A stretch of DNA of 64,000 nt from Hymenolepis diminuta (GCA_900708905.1 CAADRB010000040.1:1109265-1173264); one strand, 5' to 3'. Positions 12,601 through 24,739 are shown, counted from the first letter of the stretch. Translations and numbers: made by a program. The notes: generated by a model not told the origin, from the sequence alone.

Positions 12601-15600
12601 AAAATATTTGAATAAAAATTTCATTCCATAATACTCCTTATGTTATATATATTTTATCATAATTTAATCTGAAGAAGACTTTTTGCGATCTCAATGTCAC
12701 TAGACAAAATTGAGGCATTTGATTTGACGAATCTTTTGAGACATTTTAAAATCATTTTACTATTACTATCCACAGATATACATATTGTGGAAAGTAACTT
12801 ACATCGAATAACGGTAAGTGCAATAGATGATAAAGGGAAGGGGATCAGAAGATACAGAGGGTGCTACTGCAGTTGATTATTGGACTCAGCATTTCATGTT
12901 ACAAAATTCAAAGTCCATGGTCCGTTCCCTGGATCGCGGTAACCGCCTATCTACGATGTTCAGTGGTTATTGATCAATTTTATTTAAGCAGGAAGATTCG
13001 GTTTCGCCGCTTTACCTCATTTTTTTATAGTTTAGTAGACAAATGGTCATTCAAGACATTCCATAGCTCACAACTTTAACAGTGTTGGGACGAGATAAAT
13101 TTTTTTATGTATTGTGTGTTGTTTTCACTCAATATGAACTCTAAAATAGTTTTTTATTTAAATTTCCGGACACCGGAGCACTACTTAAGAAAGAAAACAA
13201 GCAAGAAAGTTAAGCAATGTTAACTTTAACCCATCATTGACTTAAAATCTGTTTCATGAGCGGAGAACTTTGAGAAATAATATAGCAAATTTTACTTTTA
13301 TTGAATTTCATGAAATTTAATGTGATTAAAATAATTATTAGAGCTTTTCTACTAAAAATTTGCTAATTGAACTCTAACATTTTTTAAAATTATTGAAAAT
13401 GACTTTATATTCAAATCGGAAATCAAATTTAACTTTTGGTGAAATAAGAAGCTTGTTTTCAAAAGTAATTTGCATAATCATTAAAGTGCTTCTTATCATG
13501 TCTCTTTGCCGCGAATTTCGTTGATACCCCATGTTAATTATTGATATTTTAACTGATTATAGGAACATGATCTCATAAGTAAACTTAATTCGATAATCGA
13601 ATGGATTTTGTAAAGGTGAAATATAATAACGAATAATTATTAAACATTTTCTCATGAAAAAATCAATTTTTTCTATTTTCTTCGCAATATTATTCAAATA
13701 ACGCCAATACCTTAAATTGTTTGCATGAACTATTATGAATACCGTTATAGTGTACAGAGTTCGAGTCGAATTGAAAGAAGTTTTTGCTATGACGATGTGA
13801 ATTCGTGCTTTATTTTTTCTCTTTATGATTACGGCTTGCGGATTTTAAGAGCTGGCAACAAATTTTTAAAAAGAACTCAAAATTTTTAATATTTATAAAA
13901 ACGCCATGGACTATTTATAGATTTGAATTCATTGTGAAGAGAAATGATTTTTACGACGAAACGGCAAGAACGTCATGATTTAATGCTGCAGAAATAGTTT
14001 TCTGATTTTATCAATATGAATACTTAAATATTGGATATTTCTTTACCCAACCCATCGGAATTTCACTATCAAACTTTTGCTAACTGGTTTGGACAGTATA
14101 AGGATACTTTTTGAAACGATTTTGTTGATATCCCTGATGATTTAAAAATTAGATTGTAATAACATAGATTCGGGCTGACTTTAGTTAAAAAACTCAAAAA
14201 TTTTCATCTATTCCAGAGGTATTTCAAGTTATTGTCGCGATTCTAAGTGAATTATTCTATGAAAAGCTTATCAGAAGTTTGAATGTGTCTCAGTTGTCTT
14301 TCTATCATTAAAGAACACAATGCTACATCAATGTTTTCAAAATTTGAGATATATCTGCCAATACAAAGGATCATTCCAAACATCAACCAATTCTAAGTGG
14401 TCTTTGAGAAATGGGTCAAGCTGATGAATGCCATCAAATCCTTAAAATGATCGAAGCAAGTGATAGCCTTGATAATGAATATAAAAATTTGGACATCAAC
14501 TGTGATAATGGCACAAATAAGCAGAAGTTTGTAATTTTTAATAAAACTGTGGCCCAAAATGTCTTCGCTCTTCGTTAGTGACTGCTGATCTTGCAGTGAT
14601 TTGCTTATTCAGATTGGAGTTTGGATTGCATTCCATACTTTTTCTTCTTTGCTGGGATATTAGCTTGTAGATTCTAAAAGCTTGTCTAAAGGTTCTTTTA
14701 TTTTTTATTTCGATTTATAAAGTCCTGTATTATTTTAAATTTTTCAATGAGTTTTGTGCTCTTTGAGCTTATTTTAGAATATACCTAATTTGAAGAAATT
14801 CAGTAGATGATACCTAAATGCAGACGGTATTTAATTTTAAATTCAAACTTAATTCCTTCATTTTTAATAGAAATGATCGCATATTGAGAATACTGTCGTT
14901 CTAAGGCAGTATGTCAGTATTTTAATTAAGTATCTATCAAACCCCAAGGAGACTAAAATTTAAATAAAACATCCATCACATTAAATAACGAAGAGGGTTT
15001 TTACTTTTATAAATTGCGCTAAGTGTAAAAAATCATTTTTATTTAATGAGGTATGTTTTTCCATAATTTATTCATTTACTTGTTTAAAAATATTTTCAAT
15101 TGTGAAAACTCTGTTTACATCATTTTTCGCTACCGCGTGGAATAAAAGTGAAATTGCAACAATATATACATATTTCGATTAATTCTATTTTAGATTAAAA
15201 TTATTAAGTTTTGCACTGAAATACGCAAAAAACAAAGAACTAGAATAATAGGGATAAATTCATTTAAATATTTCTGCCCCAAGGGTATTGTAATTGGCCG
15301 GTAACCATGTGAGATAGTTCAACCAATCAGAATGTGTCTCAGGGGGCATGCTATTTGAGTTTAAAGAACGATGTTTAGAGTAAGATGTTAGTTTAAAGAA
15401 TATCATACATCCTATCGGTAAGATTACAAACTAAATTTATTTTTATATTTAAGGTATTCTTTATAATATTAAAATTAGTTCAGTACGGATGCATGCATTA
15501 AAGGTTCACGCGCAATACATGTATACATTTACTGAATTTTTATAAAGACATAATTATAATTTTAAATACTTATTCCCAAAGAATTTTTTTGCATGAAAAT

Positions 15601-15798
15601 ATATTAAGAAAGTAGATTTAGATTTTAAAATACAACCAGCGTCTTTAAAATATTATTTATTACAACCAGCTTAAAAACGTAGCACAAACATTGAAAGGAG
15701 TTACCATAATGATGAAAGTATTTATAACTTTGACCATCAATAATTAATATGCCATTCATAGAAGTGAAAAAATAAATAATAAATATAAAAACACACAT
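9677..15798. other. Long AT-rich non-coding stretch
   Basis: About 6 kb without a recognisable gene. Short open frames at 11819-12076 (minus), 12224-12409 (minus) and 12694-13079 (plus) have somewhat more mixed codons but no motif I can name. The phrase CGGACACCGG appears near 10.89 and 13.17 kb, too short to define a repeat. I cannot exclude small exons. Confidence 0.4.
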
Positions 15799-15841
15799 TT
15801 TCTTTCTCTGTAGGGGGTGACCTATCTCTCAGAGAAAGAAA
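15799..15841. repeat. Perfect 12-bp hairpin with 19-base loop
   Basis: TTTCTTTCTCTG (15799-15810) and CAGAGAAAGAAA (15830-15841) are exact reverse complements. The loop is G-rich at its 5' end (TAGGGGGTG). It could be a small fold-back element remnant. It has none of the conserved sequence of a histone 3' stem-loop. Confidence 0.7.
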
Positions 15842-18420
15842 TTTTAATTTTTCTATTTTACATGATACATAGTCGGTACGTTTTGTGCTCATTTGAAGAT
15901 ATTTACTTCATCAGCAAACTCTATGGAAATAGCTTATTAGATACTTTTTAATTTAACTGTAAAAAGTATTTCTCAAGTCAGTTATGCATTAGTAACGTAA
16001 TCAGATCAGTCAGTTTATAATCCAGTCAAATCTTGTGGTATCCAAACATACCATACAAATAATGACTTTATTCCCACTATTTACAGCAGAAATAGTATTA
16101 CTTTATCATGTTTTATATTCTCTTCGTATGAGCTGACTCTTGACATCATTCTATGATCCTTATTTCATGTGATAACTGATATTGTGAATTACAATAAGAA
16201 AATTGGCTTTTTAGAAAGTTTAAGCATTTTGTGATTTATCGATAACGATAATGAAAAAGTTACGACTCACAGATTTTGGACAAAGAATGTCCTGCTACTT
16301 TTCCCAACATTTCAGATCAAATCTTGATTGTTTCTCCTGCTCAATTCTGCTATAAAAGCCGTATCAGATTATTTCTTTTTCTCTGCTTATTTAGTAGCAA
16401 TATTTCACAATGCTGTAAAAAAATAAGCGGAAAGTTAAATAAACTCATCATGAACAAATGAATTTGTAATTGTGCATATTTAAAAACAAAATAACAAAAA
16501 GATAACATTGTTTCTTTTCATAGCCAGTCTTAAATAACACTATTTTAGGCATTTTTGAGTAAAGTATTGACATGCTGCAATTTAAGAATGATAACTGACA
16601 GGTCCTAGTTTATGTTATTCGAAAAAGTATTATTTTTCTGCCGCTGCTTCTATAACAACAGCATGGAGATTTGCTTTCATGGTTCAAAGTGCAACTCCCA
16701 TCCAATAATTTTCAAAAATTAAGAAGCATCACATTTATACAGCCTTATAAAAATTTATCATTAGACGACACAATAGCAGTACTTTACAAAACCTTTAAAG
16801 TGCATTATTATTGGTCTATACAAAGAGGCCTTAAAAATATTTATATCATCTCCGCATTAGCCTTTTCATATAGTAGAAAGTACAGAACTAAATTAAAGGA
16901 TAGTGTTTTATTAAATGCTGATCATATTTTTATATTGTGTAATTAACTGATTCCAAAAAGGTTAGTAGACATGCACGTTTATGCCGACATTTTAATTGAG
17001 ATTTGATAAATTGAGAAAAAACATGACCCCTAATAGGGACACTTTTCCCAAAGCTCAAATTTTCATTAGGGTTTATTTTATCCTTCACTGTCGTAGATAT
17101 TTTTCAAACTAAACATTCGATTGGGCCTTACCAGACATACATTAGAATACACTCTCCTTGCGTAAAGTATTTACATATTGTGTTTGTAAAGCTACTTTTC
17201 TCAAGTATGCCTCAACTTTGACTCAGATTGGTCAGTAGAGACATGCAAGCGCTAAACTGCTCTAAAAGTCAACACGACAATTCCTGTATCGGGGTGCATA
17301 CGCTGCACAACTGCCAAAGTTTCCAGAGAATACAGCAAGCGATTAAAAGCACATTTAAAGATTTATGTATCTGCACCGAAAAGGAACATTTGACTGCTTT
17401 CATTATTAAAAACTTCATACTTGATCTCGAAAAATGATTAAAAATGGCATATGCAAAGACAACTGAAGTCACAAGAAATTCAAAAATTATATGCCTATTG
17501 TTTGAAAGATCATTCATATGTTGAAAAAATTATGATCATAGAAAATCCCTTACCACTTTATTTAAATGTCCGAATTTTAGATCAAACATTAAAATATCTA
17601 TTATTATTATCACTAATCTTAAAAAAATCCCTCGCTTATCTGAAACACAATTTACAACCGAAAATGTGTTTAATAGAAAACTTTTCTGATTATTAACGTA
17701 AGTATCGCAGTATTTATCGCAATTTTCACATTTTTTAAGCGGAGTATACAAGTTTTCAGATATCTTCGTAGATTTTGTCAGCTTTCTTCCAGTTTATTCG
17801 GCCAGCAGGTAGTTAACCATATTTAGACGTTATGATGTTAGTAGATTGACCATCACTTCGCTAAGTGGTTTCCTTTATTCCTCGAACAAACGGATTAAAA
17901 TATGTCTGTTTAATGCCCAATAAATAAGGTTCCAACGGAATTGAAACCTACAGAAATAATTGTTCTTAACTTGTGTATATTTGATTTAAGGACTTAAAGT
18001 CAGGTTTATTACAAAACTGAAGTTAAAGCACTTAAATAATTTGCAAGTAGAAGCAGCTCTAAATGAATATGGGCTCATGCCAAAAACAAGCTTTGGACTC
18101 CATTTTGAACAGTTAATTAAAAAGTTTCATTTTTATGTATTTTTCTTCAAAATTTACTATGCATACATGTAAATAGTATTGAAGGAATCTTATTCGAATT
18201 ACAAATTTATTTTGAGGTACTTAGAGGTATATGATTTACATATATATTGCGATATTGATAATATTATAAGGAAAAATTCGCCTTGAATGTTTACTGGTTA
18301 CAGAACTTACAATTTTTGACTATCTCCTTCCCGCAATACAAGAACTGTAAGGTGTATATTATTCGTCTTTTAAACCACTGGAAGTCAAAATAAGTAGACC
18401 ATCGATTTTTTATTCAAAAA
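15842..18420. other. AT-rich non-coding stretch upstream of the receptor
   Basis: Open frames at 16276-16461, 16671-16946, 17228-17437 and 17451-17696 (plus) lie close together, but in different frames and without a convincing shared protein family. No promoter can be assigned for the downstream receptor, because its first exon is not identified. Confidence 0.4.
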
Positions 18421-18560
18421 TCTGTCACTGAACACCGCAGTCAAGCATTTGCTGTGGTTCAGGCGACGACCAATGGAATTTACATTTTGGAACATGAGCT
18501 TCTCAGTTACTAGACAAACATTTCCGATCCTGTCTTCTTTATCAGTTGTAAGACTTTTTG
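18421..18560 (+). repeat. Dispersed repeat relic (matches about 24.74-24.87 kb)
   Basis: ATTTTGGAACATGAGCTTCT here corresponds to ATTTTGGAACGTGAACTGCT at about 24813-24832. The preceding blocks (ACACC...CAGTCA...GCATT...TTGCTG...GGACGA/GCGACGA) occur in the same order in both, with an extra stretch in the 24.7-kb copy. This relic sits about 350 bases upstream of the receptor's splice acceptor, so it lies in the putative 5' UTR intron. Confidence 0.55.
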
Positions 18561-18885
18561 TTAAGTAATTCCTACAATTACAAATTTAAAAATGGTTTGT
18601 ATTACTATAGGTAATAATAAAAATTGTAATGATAAAATAGAACGATGAATCTGCTATCGTCTATTTAGAGTAGATCTTTAATTGTTGAACTAAGGTAACT
18701 CTCTTTAACTTAAAATGAATTCGTTACTTGTGCAGATTAATCTTCAAATTAACCAAAGCTTACTATTTATTTAATAATTTTAATGCCTTTTTCAAACTGT
18801 TAAAATATACCAGTTCTATACCGTTACAAGAAATAAACAAAACCATATTTATTTACAATAATAACAAAACGGAACAGAGGGAGTA
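18561..18885. other. Presumed end of a 5' UTR intron
   Basis: AT-rich and non-coding, running into the polypyrimidine tract of the receptor's splice acceptor. No further motif is recognised. Confidence 0.4.
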
Positions 18886-18908
18886 ATTTTTTTCTTTTGC
18901 TCTTTTAG
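18886..18908 (+). promoter_or_regulatory. 3' splice acceptor of the receptor exon
   Basis: An almost pure T/C run followed by TTTTAG, with AG at 18907-18908, lies 23 bases before the receptor's start codon. This is a strong metazoan acceptor. It implies an untranslated leader exon further upstream and an intron in the 5' UTR. The donor is not identified. Confidence 0.65.
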
Positions 18909-18920
18909 ATGAAAGCTTAG
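18909..18920 (+). other. Upstream mini-ORF (Met-Lys-Ala-stop)
   Basis: The first bases of the predicted exon read ATG AAA GCT TAG. This gives a three-codon upstream ORF that ends 11 bases before the receptor's ATG and is in a different frame from it. If the acceptor at 18907-18908 is used, every mature transcript carries it, so it could reduce receptor translation or require reinitiation. The context before its ATG would depend on the upstream exon. Confidence 0.5.
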
Positions 18921-18931
18921 TGTAAAGCAAA

Positions 18932-20179
18932 ATGAACAACGCCGAATACTACAATCTCTCTGCCTATCCCAACTGTCCCGCGAACGAGCCAGTTGATTAT
19001 CTTATAATACTCCAAAGATATGTTGTACCAATCTTATTTGGAATAGTAGATTTAATCGGCTTTACTGGAAATCTCCTTGTCATAATTGTCATAGCAGGTT
19101 ATTCTACTATGCGAAACAGCACGAATATTCTTATCTTATCTCTTGCCCTGGCCGATCTTTCATTCATTATCTGCTGTGTTCCTTTCACCGCCATGGTCTA
19201 CGCGTTAGAGATTTGGCCGCTGCCTGACTTCTTCTGCAAGATTTATAACTTTACAACCTTTCTATCCGCTTACTGCAGTGTATATACTCTTGTTCTTATG
19301 AGTCTGGATCGGTTTCTTGCTGTTGTTTTTCCTTTGCGAAGTAGATTATGGAGAACAACAAAGAATACCGTCATAACCCTTATCATAATGTGGATAATTC
19401 TTATAGCGGCAAACTTGCCAATCCCCATTCTGTCACGAACATTTTATTGGATTGAGTCTGATCAGGAATCAGGATGTAAACGGCGAATGTGTCATATTTC
19501 TTGGATGGTTCAGCTGACATATAATGATGTCCCCATTAATATAAATCAAGAGAATAGTAAATTTTTCTACACAGTCTTCTTTGTATTAGGTTATGCATTC
19601 CCATTAGCTCTGATCTGTTTATTCTACAGCGTCTTGTTGAAAGAATTGCTGTGTGGAAGAGTTTCTAAAATGTCTAAGTCTGTGGAAGCACATAAAGGCA
19701 AGCGAAAAGCCACGAAACTTGTCATTATTGTAATATCTGTTTTTGCAGCCTGTTGGTTACCTATTCAGGTTATATTCATGTATCAGAGCTTCTACAGCGA
19801 TTCCTCAACAATGACGTTTCGGGTTTTTCATATAATGGGAAATGTCCTAGCTTATGCAAATAGCTGCGTTAATCCTATTCTCTATGCCTTCTTCAGCGAC
19901 ACATTTCGAGCAGGTTTTGCGTCTCTAATATGCATGGACAAGTCAAAAATGCGTGACGTCCATTATGAAAGCAATGCTGATCAAACTGAAATGTTGACTG
20001 TTAGGAATCATACAATTCGAATGCCGGCGACGTCTGTGCAGGAAAAATCCCCAATGAAAGCTAGTGCCAACAACAGGAGCATGAAGGTACATCAAAAAGA
20101 GGTGGCTTTTGTAGAAAGTGTTTGCGTTCATCCACTTACCCAGTATCCTCCAGAAAGGGCTGAAAATCTTCTTGAATGA
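18932..20179 (+). CDS. Allatostatin-A/galanin-type neuropeptide GPCR
   Basis: A 415-residue rhodopsin-class (family A) receptor for a small amidated neuropeptide, most likely of allatostatin-A type, acting at the plasma membrane through heterotrimeric G proteins. Seven membrane segments lie near residues 31-55, 65-88, 102-128, 145-166, 211-238, 263-287 and 300-322. Visible hallmarks are TGN with N47 (1.50), LALAD with D75 (2.50), C102 (3.25), SLDRF at 124-128 in place of DRY, W154, P224, CWLP at 274-277 and NPILY at 314-318. The run SVYTLVLMSLDRFLAVV is typical of arthropod allatostatin-A receptors. N8 is in an NLS glycosylation site. C334 in SLIC is a candidate palmitoylation site, followed by a tail of about 80 residues. 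The start is supported by an in-frame TAA at 18923-18925, A at -3, and normal N-terminal length. The frame is intact and in one exon. Family is secure; the exact ligand is inferred. Confidence 0.95.
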   Translation: MNNAEYYNLSAYPNCPANEPVDYLIILQRYVVPILFGIVDLIGFTGNLLVIIVIAGYSTMRNSTNILILSLALADLSFIICCVPFTAMVYALEIWPLPDFFCKIYNFTTFLSAYCSVYTLVLMSLDRFLAVVFPLRSRLWRTTKNTVITLIIMWIILIAANLPIPILSRTFYWIESDQESGCKRRMCHISWMVQLTYNDVPININQENSKFFYTVFFVLGYAFPLALICLFYSVLLKELLCGRVSKMSKSVEAHKGKRKATKLVIIVISVFAACWLPIQVIFMYQSFYSDSSTMTFRVFHIMGNVLAYANSCVNPILYAFFSDTFRAGFASLICMDKSKMRDVHYESNADQTEMLTVRNHTIRMPATSVQEKSPMKASANNRSMKVHQKEVAFVESVCVHPLTQYPPERAENLLE

Positions 20180-20448
20180 CAAAGTGACAATTACCCGCCG
20201 TAGAGACCTGATATGAGCTATGCTTCGCAATACATGTACATATTTAAAAATATTTTGACTCTACAAAGAGAAATTTCTTTTATAAAATTCATTTTATTTT
20301 GACATTTTGATAAATAAGCTTTTGGTGCTGTTAAGTTTTGACAAGCAGGAGTGAATGGGGAGAAGATAGTGGCAAAACATGCTAAAGGTGACGAATTTAA
20401 TTTTTAAAATATCATACAACGAACAAATTTTTTCTCAACAATAATAAA
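20180..20448 (+). terminator. Receptor 3' UTR with poly(A) signal at 20443-20448
   Basis: After the TGA there is about 260 bases of AT-rich sequence, then a canonical AATAAA at 20443-20448, followed by GTATAGTGGCTG, a plausible GU-rich downstream element. This gives a short 3' UTR. Later AATAAA-like hexamers exist, so the actual cleavage site is not proven. Confidence 0.5.
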
Positions 20449-21190
20449 GTATAGTGGCTGACAAGAAGAATTGTGCTATTTATGTAGAAGGAATGATGGC
20501 AAGAGGTAAATCATAGCAAGTTAGACAAATGCATGGAGGATGTAGGGTCTCGCAGTGTTTTGGTGACCATGCCATTGAATTTACGGTAATATTTAACTTC
20601 TATTGCAAATGTCCTGAGATTGAAAACTATTGTTTTCTGACCAGATCAAAACAGGCTTTTACTTATTTAGTGGAATTATATTTGATGGCAGCAAGGAAAA
20701 ACTAGACGAGATGCCAATAAATTTGAGGCCAAAGGCCATATTGCAATTGTAAAAATTTTTAATGCAAATGAAAACCGCAATTGATTTTTCAATATACAAA
20801 TATGATCAAAAAGTGTGAACAGTTACGATGAATCAGTTTTAACTTAGCTGACATTTTGGCAAAGATGACATACGATTGCCTGAAATAAGTGTAAAAATTT
20901 ATTATTTTCTTCAAATTTGCATTATTATTAGAAGTGGAATTTCTAAAATGATACTAAAAATTAACAATGGATTCATCATAAAATGGTGTCATGATTAGTT
21001 TAATATTTGCCTTTCTGTTTAAGCTCTATGCATAGAAACAAATTTTAAACAGATGGATGAAATCAATTTTTTGTCTCCAATATATTTCCACTTAGGAAAA
21101 GGCTAAACTTTCAACTGGGTAATTTTTTTATTTAAAAATGATACTTACAAGAGCATAGTTGAATTTACCTATTAAAGTAAATCTCTGTGG
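20449..21190. other. AT-rich non-coding stretch
   Basis: Downstream of the receptor. No gene, RNA or repeat is recognised. Confidence 0.5.
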
Positions 21191-21309
21191 TACACGATTA
21201 GGGGGTCTTAATTTTAACCGGGATTTTTATATCAGTAAGTTATAAATTGTAAATCCTGGGATGGCTAAAATTCACATCCCAAAGCCGCTAAATTTTCAGC
21301 CCTAGTGTA
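21191..21309. mobile_element. MITE-like fold-back element with TA target sites
   Basis: A 119-base unit bounded by TA. The left end reads TACACGATTAGGGG, and the right end read on the minus strand gives TACACTAGGGCTG. Subterminal blocks also fold: AATTTTAACC near the left pairs with GGCTAAAATT/AAATTTTCAGCC on the right, and CCGGGATTT pairs with AAATCCTGG. A TA duplication plus TIRs and no coding capacity fits a Tc1/mariner-type MITE. The TIRs differ by a 3-base indel and substitutions, so the copy is old. Confidence 0.5.
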
Positions 21310-24300
21310 ATCAAAATTAGGGAATGGATACCATTCTAATACTTTTATTCATTTAGGACTGTGCTTTTGAGATCGTTTTCACACAGTTTTAACAGACAGT
21401 TCATTAACAAAGTGGGACGCAGAAACGTGTGCATACACTTAAAGGAAAGATAAAGCGGATGTCTAGGACGGTATTTGGGACAAGAGATGGGTGGAGTAAT
21501 ACAACAGAGCCGATCTAGCCTTAAACTAAGCTAAATATTCAATATTTATTGATACACGTCCATCAAACGGCATAGTCACTTCTACTGATTCAAACTACTT
21601 ATCATAATGAGGGAAGAATAAATATTTTTGAATACGTTTTCGGATACTGCTTCTAACTACCTGAGACGTTGGCAAAAGCTTTTTGATAAGGTTTGGATAA
21701 TACTCTGACAATTAACCAATCATCATGCACGTCTGCTAAATGACAGAAAAGGTTAATCATGTTGATAGGTAGTGATAAATAATGGAGAAATAGTGAGCGT
21801 TTCTTGTTAAAGGAATTTACTCAGTTTACTCAAGATTAGTACGGAAGCACTTGACTTCAAAGGATTTAAGCTTTCTTACACCTCAGAACGACATAAATAT
21901 GTGTATTTATCTTTAATAAAAATGGGAAACACTACTAATTAGAAACATTTGCAACCACATCAGTGGTTAATTTATACATGAATAACATTTATATGTTAAT
22001 ATTTTTATTTCAAATATATCTGTAATTGTGGTTGTTTTATATGAGTTCTGATAATTTTAAGATGTCATTATTAAATTAAACTTTGAAGCCCTAATTTAAT
22101 CAGATTTAAAATACTTGATCTGGTGAGGTATTTAATACTCTCTTGAGTTTTGATCTTTTGGCCAGTTATCTTTATCAGTTCTGTAATTATTTATTTATTA
22201 CTAAACCTACGAATCCCCGAGCTTTTACTTGATGACTACAGCCCAACATATTGAGCTATCTGTATCTTTTTGTGGCTCATAATTCTTATCAACAAATATT
22301 TCATGCAATAACTTCATATCCTCCTCATCTAGTTGTGAGGCAAAAACCACATAAATGTCAATTATATATAGCTAATTCATACTCTCCAAACCCCTAACTT
22401 CAAGTTCCCCCTCTTTTGAAAGCCAAAATGCATTAACCAACCTCCTTCAGGAATGAAGAATGTAAACCAAATTGTATTTGACTAGATCACTAAATCAAAA
22501 TAGGGAAAAGTTAAGAGGAAGTGAAAAGAATGAAAACAGAGCAAATCCGATTGGATCTCGTCGTAGACGAGATATGAATGCTAAGTATCTTCATAGTTTT
22601 CACGTTTAGTGATTGCAAATAATTGGAACAGTGATAGTGACATAGTAATGGCCGGGAGTCACCTCAACGCGCTTACTAATCCTAAAGTATTCAACCTCAA
22701 GAATATATGAATGTATTAAGCATCTGTTAACTAATCTTTAAAAGGACAACCAAATTTGACGGAACATGCCATTACTCCTACATTATAGGTAAGAGGAAAG
22801 CTTATCATTTTTTACATGCTGAACAAGAGTAAATATGATTTGAACACAAGCTAACCCTGTAGTTTCATCCCATTTTTCCATTTATTGGACACTCCATTCT
22901 ATCCACATTGACAAAAATGTGCCAGTAATATAAGAGTTTTCATTTATAATTATTTAGTGAAAATTTTCAATGTCTGAAGCTGATCATTAAAGTCGTTTAT
23001 AGAAATCCAATTCCCAAAAAATATGTTGATAATATTTTGATGGTTTAAAGGATTGAAGGGTAAACACCTTTTAAATTGAATGAATTATGTTTATGATGAA
23101 GCATTCACTTTATATCTACACCAAATATTTCAGTTATCTTCCACAGAAAGACATTTGATAATATTTGATTTAGAATCGATTTTTTACTAAAATGTAAAGG
23201 AAAATACATGTGATTAATTAAAAATTCATATTCCTTTTCAATCAATGCATATTAGTGTGCGGTTTTTCGATTTTCTCTATTAATATGAAACCAGAATTCG
23301 TAAATTTGTCTAGACATGGATATTTCCAGTGAATTTAACTCATTCAGTAATTTACCATTGTAAATAAGAATTATGAATACAACTCCGTTAATTGGGTAAT
23401 GCAAGGTTATAAGAATTATAACCTTTGGAGAACTCCAATGTTCGCAATGATGAAATCAAAAAAGTTAGTTCTGTTGGCTATTAGAAGAAAAGAATATCAC
23501 TAGACTGGATCCACCAACAACTATCACTTTAAAAATTAGAAGAGACAAACCAGTAAAACTCTAAAACTTTGTCAATTTGCCAATTTTCTTCTTGAGTTAG
23601 AGGAAGTTCAACCCCAAGATTAAGAAAATGCGATAAATGTTATGTTTTACAAAGAATTTTCTCTAACATATCTTGAGATCTACTCTCGAAAACGACATAT
23701 TTAACAGTCTTTAGGAATAAAAATAAGGACTAAGTGGCTTCAACTACACCTGAAGCTGTGTAAAAAATGTTAACACGAGGTTAAGTGATAAAAGCTGCAA
23801 TTTTGTTGTTGCGGCATTCAACGTGCATGGTAATTGTGTCAGAGGTCACGGATTTGAAGAATGTTTGTACGGAAATGAGAAGAGTTCATAAGAAAGGTAG
23901 CCTTAAAATACCTCTATTTATCCTATTCAGGTTTAGTTAACGCTTAATATGATGGGCTCAGATTTTCTCTAGCTGGATAAGCAATGTCATAATCTGAAAT
24001 GACCGAAATATCCTGGTTTGCAGCAGTCTTTCCTTATACATGTCGCTCTATCAATTTCTCCTGCGGAACCGATGACCCCAACAGGTATATTCGTCATGTA
24101 AAGTCTCTGCCTAATAATCACTGCTTATTTGTATCTTTTATGCGATTTACATTTCATAATTATAACCCTGCAGATGCCTTCTTCGTGGATTTACTGCTTT
24201 CTATTAAAACTAAAACCCCATATAGTACAGTTTTTAGAGAACTAAGCGAGCGAAAGGTTTGAAAAGATATGTTTTATTTTTGTCAATGTTATTGTGCAAC

Positions 24301-24739
24301 TGTTCACTCCTAGAAGTAAACGAAGAAATATAAATGCATCTTAGTTTTAATTTTCTAGTATTTATCAAGTACCACAAAGCTCTGATGACTTATCAGGAGT
24401 TTTATCTCAAATTACATTCAAGAATGAGTGCAGGCCACATTTTAATGGAGTAAGCAAAATCCATTTTGGCTAATTTTTTTATTAGTCAGTGAAAGTTCAT
24501 ATAGAAAACGCATGCTTTAGTTTTTGAGCTTCCAAGTGCTCATTTTTTCTGGGCAGCAGCAAGTGGAGTAAGTTCCAGTGCGGAAGTGAAATTCAATTCA
24601 ATTTCATAAATTGGAACATATTTTGCTTATCACAACTTCATTGCAACGAATGCCAATTTTATCAAATAAGCTTAGACCATATCAAATGTAGAATGAAATA
24701 CATCGCTATATTGTTCCCTTGACCTATCTTAAATAAAAC
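21310..24739. other. Non-coding stretch with one small hairpin
   Basis: ATCTCGTC (22555-22562), a 3-base loop and GACGAGAT (22566-22573) form a perfect 8-bp hairpin. The sequence near 22390-22430 (CCCCTAACTTCAAG followed by CCCCCTCTTTTGAAAGCC) resembles the block at about 25798-25830, suggesting another diverged copy of the same repeat family. The open frame at 23999-24262 has reasonably mixed residues but no family I recognise. Confidence 0.4.

Noticed and set aside
17228..17696. Two adjacent plus-strand open frames with a CIGVHTLHNC word faintly like a hAT transposase
   Set aside because: Only one short word is suggestive, and the dimerisation region and catalytic residues are not found nearby.
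19943..20230. Minus-strand open frame over the end of the receptor
   Set aside because: Antisense shadow of the receptor C-terminus, with no domain of its own.
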